Positions 36,138 through 42,266 of a DNA stretch of 42,266 nucleotides are shown piece by piece. Source of the stretch: an uncultured Clostridia bacterium (GTDB lineage Bacteria > Bacillota > Clostridia > TANB77 > CAG-508). The stretch covers positions 1 to 42,266 of the forward strand of contig CANQEX010000004.1 in the NCBI GenBank assembly GCA_947596225.1, written 5' to 3'. The notes under the pieces were generated by a model, which was given only the letters and a program-made list of their open reading frames with translations, was not told where the DNA came from and searched no databases. Position 1 is the stretch's first letter. Each line of letters starts with the position of its first letter. The translations under genes were made by a program, and so were the position numbers.

Positions 36138-37067
36138 ATGAAAACAATAGATAGATTAATAGAGAAAATAAAACAAACAAATAATCCTACAGTTATAGGA
36201 ATAGATACAAGGTATGATATGGTGCCAGATTGTGTAAAAAATAAATATTCAAAAGATATAGATGGAATGTGTAAAGCAATGCTTGAATATTGTAAAGCAT
36301 TAATAGATGCTACATGTGATATTATTCCAGCAGTAAAATTACAAAGTGCATATTTTGAAATGTATGGAATAGAAGGAATTAAATTATATAAAGAATTAAT
36401 AGATTATTCTCGAGAAAAAGAAATGATTGTAATGGCAGACGTAAAAAGAGGAGATATAGGTAGTACATCTGCTGGATATTCAAAAGCATATTTAGGAAAA
36501 AATATAATTAATGAAAAAGAAGAAGGAATTTTTGATGTAGACTTTGCAACAGTAAATCCATATATGGGATCTGATTGTGTAAATCCTTTTGTAGAAGATT
36601 GTAAAAAATATGAAAAAGGTATATTCGTTTTAGTAAAAACTTCAAATAAATCATCAGGAGAATTACAAGATTTAAAATTAAAAGATGGAAAAACAGTTTA
36701 TGAAAAAGTAGCAGAACTTGTAAATTCTTGGGGGAAAGATTTAGTTGGAGAATATGGATATAGTAGTATTTCAGCAGTAGTTGGAGCAACTTACCCAAAA
36801 CAATTAAAAGAATTGAGAGCTCTTATGCCAAATGCTTATTTCTTAATACCTGGATATGGTGCACAAGGAGGTAAAGCAGAAGATATAGCACTTGGATTTG
36901 ATAAAAATGGTTTAGGTGGAATAGTAAATGCAACTAGAAGTCTAATGTGTGCTTATAAATCAGATATGTGGAAAGATAAATTTGGTGAAGAAGAATATTT
37001 TAAAGCTACAAGAGCAGAAGCAATTCGCATGAGAGATGAATTGAATAGTGCAATAAGTAAAATATAA
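36138..37067 (+). CDS. pyrF: Orotidine 5'-phosphate decarboxylase PyrF (type 2)
   Basis: PyrF makes UMP from OMP. At 309 residues it is the long type-2 form. Motifs are TVIGIDTRYDMVP, PAVKLQSAYFEMYGIEG, the catalytic MADVKRGDIGSTSAGYS (D-x-K-R-x-D-I), TVNPYMGSDCVNPF, FVLVKTSNKSS and LIPGYGAQGGKAEDI. It starts four bases after the MazG-like remnant and has only a weak ribosome site (GAGAAAG); the GAGAGGAGG at about 36090 belongs to the remnant. Next gene pyrK is 13 bases away. Confidence 0.94.
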   Translation: MKTIDRLIEKIKQTNNPTVIGIDTRYDMVPDCVKNKYSKDIDGMCKAMLEYCKALIDATCDIIPAVKLQSAYFEMYGIEGIKLYKELIDYSREKEMIVMADVKRGDIGSTSAGYSKAYLGKNIINEKEEGIFDVDFATVNPYMGSDCVNPFVEDCKKYEKGIFVLVKTSNKSSGELQDLKLKDGKTVYEKVAELVNSWGKDLVGEYGYSSISAVVGATYPKQLKELRALMPNAYFLIPGYGAQGGKAEDIALGFDKNGLGGIVNATRSLMCAYKSDMWKDKFGEEEYFKATRAEAIRMRDELNSAISKI

Positions 37068-37080
37068 AAAAGGAGGAAAT

Positions 37081-37861
37081 ATGGGAGTAAAATTAAAATG
37101 TGAGTTAGTAAAAAAAGAAAAACTTACAGATCGGAATTTATAAGTTTTCTGTGAAAGCACCTGAAATTGCAAAAACTGCAAAACCAGGACAATTTTTGGA
37201 AATTAAAGTTTCTGAAACAGGAGAACCTTTTTTAAGGAGACCAATAAGTATTTATAATCTTGATGGAGATATAGTTGAATTTATATTTCAAGTAAAAGGA
37301 AAAGGTACAAAACTTTTATCTGAATTTGAAATAGGTAGTAAAATAGATATAATGGGGCCACTAGGTTTTGGAACATTTAAAGTTCAAGAATATAATAATG
37401 TAGCTATAATAGGTGGAGGAATAGGAACATATCCATTATATGAATTAACAAAAGAATTAAAAGGAAAAACAAATATAAATGTTTATTTGGGATTTAGAGA
37501 TAAAAATTTAGTAACTTGTGAAAAAGAATTTGAAAAAATAGGATTAAACAAACTTGTTATCACAACAGATGATGGAAGTTATAAAGAAAAAGGTTTTGCA
37601 ATAGATTTTATGAAAAAAGATATTGAAGAACATAAAGTAGATATGATTTTTGCTTGTGGACCATTACCAATGCTTAAAGCAGTTAGAAAATATGCAATAG
37701 AAAATAATATACCTTGTCAAATTTCTTTAGAAGAAAGAATGGGCTGTGGAATTGGAGCATGTTTAGGTTGTGCAGTAAAAGTTATATCTGGAGAAGAACC
37801 AAGATATGGTCATGTTTGTAAAGAAGGTCCAGTATTTAATGCACAAGATGTTGAGATTTAG
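37081..37861 (+). CDS. pyrK: Dihydroorotate dehydrogenase electron-transfer subunit PyrK, interrupted by a CGG-A +1 shift
   Basis: PyrK passes electrons from the type 1B dihydroorotate dehydrogenase (PyrD) to NAD+ through FAD and a [2Fe-2S] cluster. The ATG at 37081 follows AAGGAGG and gives MGVKLKCELVKKEKLTD, then CGG at 37132. A +1 move gives GIYKFSVKAPEIAKTAKPGQ, FLRRPISIYN (FAD site), GGGIGTYPLYEL (NAD site) and the cluster ligands in CGIGACLGC with a late Cys in GHVC. Combined length about 259, standard. Without the shift the product stops after 20 codons. pyrD lies 1.7 kb downstream beyond a membrane protein gene. Confidence 0.94.
37132..37134 (+). other. CGG-A +1 frameshift site in pyrK
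   Basis: GAT-CGG-A: the zero frame stops at 37141-37143. The PyrK frame continues from GGA 37133 (Gly of the T-D-G-I-Y segment). Confidence 0.9.
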
Positions 37862-37870
37862 GAGAATACG

Positions 37871-39557
37871 ATGGAAAAAGAAATTAATATTTTTGGAATA
37901 AAAATTGAAAGAAAAAAAATAAGCAATTTTATAAAATTAGCTTCTAAAATAGGATTAATAATTCTAATATTAGGAAGTATATTTATATTAAATCATTCAG
38001 TCTTATTAAGTCCAGATGATTATAATTATACATGGGTACAAGGCTCTAATATGACAAAAAGAGTTGATAGTATAGAAAATTGTATTGAAACAGCTAAATT
38101 TTTCTATAATAATTGGACAGGTAGAATAATACCACATGTATTAGTAGGAATTTTTAGAAATTTGAATCCAATGGTATTTGAAATTGTAAATACATTAGTT
38201 TTTATGTTATTTGTAATAGTTATAACTAAAGTTTTAAATAAAAAATCAAGTTTTTTAGGAATACTTTCAGTTTTTGGATATTTAGCTTTTAGTATGATGT
38301 TTGGTGAAAAATTTGCATGGATTAGTGGATCACTAAATTATTTATGGCCAAGTGCATTTTTAGCAATTTTTATATATTTTGTTTATAACTATTTTATTGG
38401 TGAAAAAGAATTAAATAAGTTACAAAAAGTATTGTTAATTTTATATTCATTTATTGTAGGATTTTCACATGAAAATGTTGCTTTTGTAGGTGGAGCATTT
38501 TTAGTATGTTTAATTTTATTTAATATAAAGAAAGTTTTAAAATTTGATTTAAAAAAGAAAATAACTATATCTTTAATTTTCATAGTATTTTGTTTAGGTG
38601 CTTTTGCAACAATATTTGCACCAGGAAATTTTAAAAGAGTTAATGAAACAGATACAAGTTTTTCATGGCTATTTTTACAAAATTATAAAGATAATATAAA
38701 AGTACTTATAGTAACTGGTATAAGTATTATAACAGTATTTGTTTTAAATAATATTGAACTTATAAAAACTGAAAAATTAAAATCTTTTATAAGTTTAAAA
38801 AAATTTAATTTTGATATTGTAAAAGAAGAAATTTTATATTTTTTATTACCAGCATTAATTGCAACAATACCAATGGCAATTATATCATATTTTCCACCAA
38901 GAGCTTTTTTAGCATATGAAGTAATGTTTATGATTATATTTTCAAAAAATGTTTGTTTTATAGCAAAATATTTTGAAAAACATGAAATATTAATTGCAAT
39001 AGCTTCAATAGTACTTACTCTAGTTGTTTTTGGCAGATTTTCACCAAGTACATTACGGACAAATTAATTATATAATACCTTATAAAAATAAAGTAACAAA
39101 ACAATATGAAGAAGCTGTTCAAAGAGGAGAAAAAGATGTATTAGTAAGTAAATTTGAATATGCAAATTGGATACATCAAGAAGACTGGATAAATATAGCA
39201 AACTTTTTTCCAGAATTTAATTATCATATGCCTGTTAATGCTTTAATATCAAATTATTATGGATTTGATAGACTTACAGCTATAGGAGATGTAGATTATT
39301 TAATAGAACTTGAAGTTGATACAGAAGGTATAAATAATTATACCTTAATTGATAAAACTACAGAAACTGAAATACAACATATGGAATATGATAACCACAT
39401 TAGATATTGTATACCTCAAGATCAATTAGGAAAATATGTATTAGATTGTAGGGAAAATGGTTTAGCAGATAAGATTTTAGATTTTAAAGTTAAATATATA
39501 GGTGGAGAATTATCTAAAGAAGAAGTAAGTATAAATGACTTAATTATTTCAGAATAA
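37871..39557 (+). CDS. DUF6056-like polytopic membrane protein, interrupted by a CGG-A +1 shift
   Basis: The start at 37871 follows TAGGAG. The first frame gives 395 residues with about ten hydrophobic helices, the first loop LLSPDDYNYTWVQGSN and NNWTGRIIPHVLVG, then FGEKFAWISGSLNYLWPS and HENVAFVGGAFL, a pattern of the DUF6056 family (glycosyltransferase-C-like membrane proteins). It meets CGG at 39056. A +1 move adds 166 more residues starting GQINYIIPYKNKVTKQYEEA, a soluble C-terminal domain ending at 39557, for about 561 residues in all. Its insertion between pyrK and pyrD is unusual. Possible role in cell-surface polysaccharide; not proven. Confidence 0.78.
39056..39058 (+). other. CGG-A +1 frameshift site in the DUF6056-like gene
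   Basis: TTA-CGG-A: the zero frame stops at 39065-39067. The open frame continues from GGA 39057 for 166 codons. Confidence 0.8.
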
Positions 39558-39578
39558 TTATATAAAAGGAGATTTATT

Positions 39579-40490
39579 ATGAAAACAGAAGTAAATTTAT
39601 GTGGAATAAAAATGAAAAATCCAGTTACAGTTGCATCTGGTACATTTGGTTATGGTAGAGAATATTCTGGATATATTGATTTAAATAAATTAGGAGGAAT
39701 AATTACAAAAGGAACATCTTTAAAGCCAAGAGGAGGAAATCCATCACCAAGAATTTGTGAAGTACCTGGAGGTTTATTAAATAGTATAGGACTTCAAAAT
39801 CCGGGAGTTGAGTATTTTGCACAATTTGATTTACCATGGCTTAGATCTTTTGATACAAAAATTATAGTAAATGCTTGTGGAAGTACAATAGAAGATTATG
39901 TAGAACTTTGTAAAATTTTAAATAAATTAGATATAGATGGTGTTGAACTTAATCTTTCATGCCCAAATGTTAAAGCTGGTTGTTTAGCTTTTGGAACAAC
40001 TTATGAAGGTGTAAAAGAAGTTACAAGCAAAGTTAGAAAAGTATTAACAGATAAACCTTTAATTGTAAAATTAACTCCAAATGTTTCAGATATAACACTT
40101 CCAGCAAAAGGAGCAGAGGATGCTGGAGCAGATGGAGTATCTGGAATAAATACAATACTTGCAATGAAAATAGATATAGATAAAAGAAAGCCTGTTCTTG
40201 CAAATAATACAGGAGGTCTTTCTGGCCCAGCAATAAGATCTGTTGGTGTAAGAATGGTATATCAAATGTCACAAGCAATCAAAATTCCAATTTTAGGAAT
40301 GGGTGGAATTGTAAATGGAGATGATGCAATAGAATATATGCTTGCAGGAGCAACAGCAGTTTCTATAGGTGCTGGTAATTTTATGGATCCCGAAACAAGT
40401 ATAAAAACTATTGAAGGAATAGAAAATTATATGAAAAAACATAATATAGAAGATATAAATTCTATAATAGGTACTGTGAAAATGAATTAA
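39579..40490 (+). CDS. pyrD: Dihydroorotate dehydrogenase, catalytic subunit PyrD (type 1B)
   Basis: PyrD oxidises dihydroorotate to orotate with FMN. The 303-residue protein has ASGTFGYGREYSGYIDLNKL, ITKGTSLKPRGGNPSPRICE, GLLNSIGLQNPG, the active-site loop ELNLSCPNVKAG with Cys as catalytic base (type 1B), VKLTPNVSD, LANNTGGLSGPAIRSVGV and the FMN phosphate site PILGMGGIVNGDDAIEYMLAGA. Type 1B needs PyrK, which is 1.7 kb upstream. It has an AGGAGA ribosome site, and LemA follows 20 bases later. Confidence 0.96.
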   Translation: MKTEVNLCGIKMKNPVTVASGTFGYGREYSGYIDLNKLGGIITKGTSLKPRGGNPSPRICEVPGGLLNSIGLQNPGVEYFAQFDLPWLRSFDTKIIVNACGSTIEDYVELCKILNKLDIDGVELNLSCPNVKAGCLAFGTTYEGVKEVTSKVRKVLTDKPLIVKLTPNVSDITLPAKGAEDAGADGVSGINTILAMKIDIDKRKPVLANNTGGLSGPAIRSVGVRMVYQMSQAIKIPILGMGGIVNGDDAIEYMLAGATAVSIGAGNFMDPETSIKTIEGIENYMKKHNIEDINSIIGTVKMN

Positions 40491-40510
40491 TTAAAAAAGA
40501 AGGTAAAGTT

Positions 40511-41047
40511 ATGAAGGTATTGTTGGTTATTATAGGAATAGTAGTAGTGTTTTTGATATATAAATTTAATGTTTATATTAGATTAAAAAATAAAATAAAA
40601 CAATCAAAATCAGGAATAGAAGTATATTTGAATCAAAGATTTGATTTAATTCCTAATTTAGTAGAATGTGTAAAAGGGTATGCCAAATATGAGGCAGAAA
40701 CTTTTTCAAAAATTACTCAGTTACGTCAAGAGTATAATAGTGAAAGAGATAAAAACTTAAGAAAGGGTGCAGAAGTAAATGATGAGTTCAACAAATTGTT
40801 AGCAATAGGTGAGAATAATCCTAATTTAAAAGCAAGTGAGCAATTTTTGAATTTACAAAAAAATCTTACTAAAATAGAAAGCCAATTACAAGCTTCTAGA
40901 AGAGTATATAATGGTGATGTTACTTTATATAACACTACTATTACTAGCTTTCCTGATAATATTTTATCTAAAATATTTGGATTTAAACAAGAAGAACTTT
41001 TTGAAATAGAAGAATATAAAAAAGAAAATATAAAAATAGATTTGTAA
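40511..41047 (+). CDS. lemA: LemA family protein
   Basis: The 178-residue protein has an N-terminal membrane helix (about 1-18), then YIRLKNKIKQSKSGIEVYLNQRFDLIPNLVECVKGYAKYE, the LemA signature (N-x-R-x-D-L-I-P-N-L-V), and a helical bundle with Q-x-L-x-N-L-Q and S-R-R-x-Y-N-x-x-V-x-x-Y-N, ending in a short tail (FGFKQEELFEIEEY). LemA proteins are surface-exposed helical proteins of unknown function, often with DUF2207 or DUF3137 partners. Here the DUF3137 gene follows directly, 19 bases on. Confidence 0.9.
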   Translation: MKVLLVIIGIVVVFLIYKFNVYIRLKNKIKQSKSGIEVYLNQRFDLIPNLVECVKGYAKYEAETFSKITQLRQEYNSERDKNLRKGAEVNDEFNKLLAIGENNPNLKASEQFLNLQKNLTKIESQLQASRRVYNGDVTLYNTTITSFPDNILSKIFGFKQEELFEIEEYKKENIKIDL

Positions 41048-41065
41048 TAAAAAGAGGAAAATAAA

Positions 41066-41983
41066 ATGGAAAAAGCTTTTGAAGAAAGTTTTGAAAAAAT
41101 TTATCAAAATATTTATGATAATTGTTCAGAAAAATTAAATGAAGTTAAAAGTAAAAAAAATAAATTTTTAGCTATTATTGGAATTGTGTTGGTTATTTTT
41201 AATTTATTAATATTTATTTTTGAGGTGAAAAATTTATTATTTTTAACAATTTCAATATCAGTTGCTATTATGATTTTACTTTTTGTAGTTGGAAATGAAA
41301 ATTATAGAAAATTATATAAATTATATGTTATACAAGATCTTGTAAAAGAATATAATGAAAAATTTTCTTATGATCCTAAAATTGGTATATCACGTTCTGA
41401 ATATTTAAGTTCAGGTTTTGATACAGGATTTAATGAATATTATTCAGAAGATAGAATATATGGAATATTAGATTCTGGGGAAGATTTTCAAATTGCAGAA
41501 GTTGCTACATATGAGGTTAGTAATTATAAAAATGCAAATGGTGAATATAAAGAAGAAAAAACATTATTATTTAGAGGAATGTATGGAGTTATTAATTTAA
41601 AAAATAGTGTTTCTACACAAATCAAAGTAATAAGTAATTTTGATTTAAGAAAATTTGATAAAAATAGAGTGGAAGTAGATTCATCAGAATTTGAAAAATT
41701 TTATGATTTAATTACTAAAGATAAAATCAAAGCAATGAGAATTTTTACAGCAGATTTAATTGAAAAGTATATTGATATTGTAAGAGATAATAAATATGGT
41801 TTTGAATTAAAAATAGAAGATAATAAAATATATTTTAGATATAAATGTAATAATATCTTTGAGCCACCAATATTAAAAACAGGTTTAGACAAGAATCTTG
41901 TAAAGAAGTACTATAAATTAATTTATTATCTTATAGAAATTGTTAAAAGTACTATTGAAAATATAAATGAAATAACAGATTAA
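41066..41983 (+). CDS. DUF3137 membrane protein
   Basis: The 305-residue protein begins with a charged segment, has two membrane helices at about 31-51 and 55-75, then a soluble domain with LVKEYNEKFSYDPKIGISRSEY, GFDTGFNEYYSEDRIYGIL, FQIAEVATYEVSNYKN and LLFRGMYGVINLKNSVSTQI, and late IYFRYKCNNIFEPP. The pattern (N-E-K-F-x-Y-x-P, then F-x-x-Y-x-x-E-D) matches DUF3137, which commonly accompanies LemA. The ribosome site is AGAGGA. Function unknown, probably an envelope complex with LemA. Confidence 0.75.
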   Translation: MEKAFEESFEKIYQNIYDNCSEKLNEVKSKKNKFLAIIGIVLVIFNLLIFIFEVKNLLFLTISISVAIMILLFVVGNENYRKLYKLYVIQDLVKEYNEKFSYDPKIGISRSEYLSSGFDTGFNEYYSEDRIYGILDSGEDFQIAEVATYEVSNYKNANGEYKEEKTLLFRGMYGVINLKNSVSTQIKVISNFDLRKFDKNRVEVDSSEFEKFYDLITKDKIKAMRIFTADLIEKYIDIVRDNKYGFELKIEDNKIYFRYKCNNIFEPPILKTGLDKNLVKKYYKLIYYLIEIVKSTIENINEITD

Positions 41984-41994
41984 ATATAAAATAC

Positions 41995-42023
41995 TTGATT
42001 TTTATTAAACATTATGTTAATAT
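41995..42023 (+). promoter_or_regulatory. Promoter for the T-box transcript
   Basis: TTGATT (41995-42000), 17 bases, TAATAT (42018-42023). The leader would start near 42030. Confidence 0.6.
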
Positions 42024-42029
42024 TTAATA

Positions 42030-42266
42030 AATACGATGAAGAAGAGGAGTAAACAAAAAACTACTAGAAAGAGAAAAGAAGTGATACGCTGAGAGCTTCT
42101 TATAGGAAGATTTGTTGAAGGTAGCTTTGGAGTAGATATGCAGAAACTAAGTAAGTATATCCGTTTAAGAGACGTTAAAAACTTAAAAGAGATGTTTATT
42201 TTAGAGTTATAAAATAAATAATTAAGGTGGTACCGCGAAAACTCGCCCTTATGCAAAGCATAAGGG
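42030..42266 (+). promoter_or_regulatory. T-box leader, probably valine-specific (cut by the window end)
   Basis: The T-box consensus AAGGTGGTACCGCG is exact at 42224-42237 and is followed by a terminator stem (42246-42254 with 42258-42266). Upstream is the Stem I start (GAAGAGGAGTAA) and a specifier segment GAA-G-GTA-GCTTTGGAGTAG at 42117-42135. By position relative to other T-boxes (GAA, one base, specifier) the specifier is GTA, for valine, so the regulated gene beyond the window is probably valS. Uncharged tRNA would pair with the T-box and prevent termination. The specifier reading is a pattern-based inference. Confidence 0.85.

Noticed and set aside
42017..42256. Open frame antisense to the region after the DUF3137 gene
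   Set aside because: The segment is a T-box leader with the exact consensus and a terminator stem.

Overview
The window is very AT-rich, has strong Shine-Dalgarno sites (AGGAGG-like) and almost only TAA stops, and carries a full set of Firmicutes endospore genes (sigK, spoIIAA-AB-sigF, spoIID, spoIIQ). It also has whiA, an hrcA-type heat-shock operon, recD2, rqcP, cdaA and a T-box leader. This points to a spore-forming, low-GC member of the Clostridia, probably gut or uncultivated; no species can be named from the sequence alone.

Main result: eight genes are split by a single extra base, and all eight breaks look the same. In the upstream frame the ribosome meets an in-frame CGG codon followed by A. 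Downstream, the protein continues in the +1 frame with GGA (Gly), so the sequence reads NNN-C-GGA. The sites are in a coiled-coil membrane protein (minus strand, 305-307), rdgB (2243), recD2 (16703), sigF (20308), truA (24262), dnaE (29401), pyrK (37132) and a DUF6056-like membrane protein (39056). In the recognisable enzymes the restored residue is a glycine that is conserved or expected in the family (GYSLG-RAD in DnaE, F-x-G-W-Q in TruA, GEC-x-G in RdgB). Outside these sites I found no in-frame CGG in any gene of host-like composition, although CGT, CGA and CGC occur. The simplest reading is that CGG is no longer an arginine codon here and that CGG-A causes efficient +1 frameshifting, or four-base decoding, to glycine. 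Only two genes use CGG as ordinary arginine: a cell-wall hydrolase (4346-5143) and a small minus-strand protein (18868-19209). Both are richer in G+C, have their own promoters and look acquired.

Layout. 1-2.4 kb: end of a HepT-like toxin gene, the coiled-coil protein, a YjdF-like membrane protein and rdgB. 2.5-7 kb: recN, the foreign-looking hydrolase, sigK and a PflA-like radical SAM gene. 7.1-15.5 kb: a 6S-like RNA, then prmC, whiA, hemW and the heat-shock operon hrcA-grpE-dnaK-(MazG-like)-dnaJ behind a degenerate CIRCE operator. 15.5-18.8 kb: an unknown protein and recD2. 19.2-22.8 kb: the spoIIA operon behind a Spo0A box, spoIID and spoIIQ. 22.8-27.2 kb: a structured palindromic element, cdaA, truA, small membrane and RNA-binding genes, a phosphoesterase and a histidine phosphatase. 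27.3-31.5 kb: dnaE and a prepilin-like protein. 31.5-40.5 kb: pyrimidine synthesis (an orotate phosphoribosyltransferase-like gene, pyrC, pyrF, pyrK, pyrD) interleaved with membrane proteins. 40.5-42.3 kb: LemA, a DUF3137 protein and a T-box leader, probably for valS.

Replication (DnaE), recombination (RecD2), tRNA modification (TruA), nucleotide hygiene (RdgB), pyrimidine synthesis (PyrK) and forespore commitment (SigF) would all depend on correct passage through CGG-A. That makes sequencing error or simple gene decay unlikely explanations.
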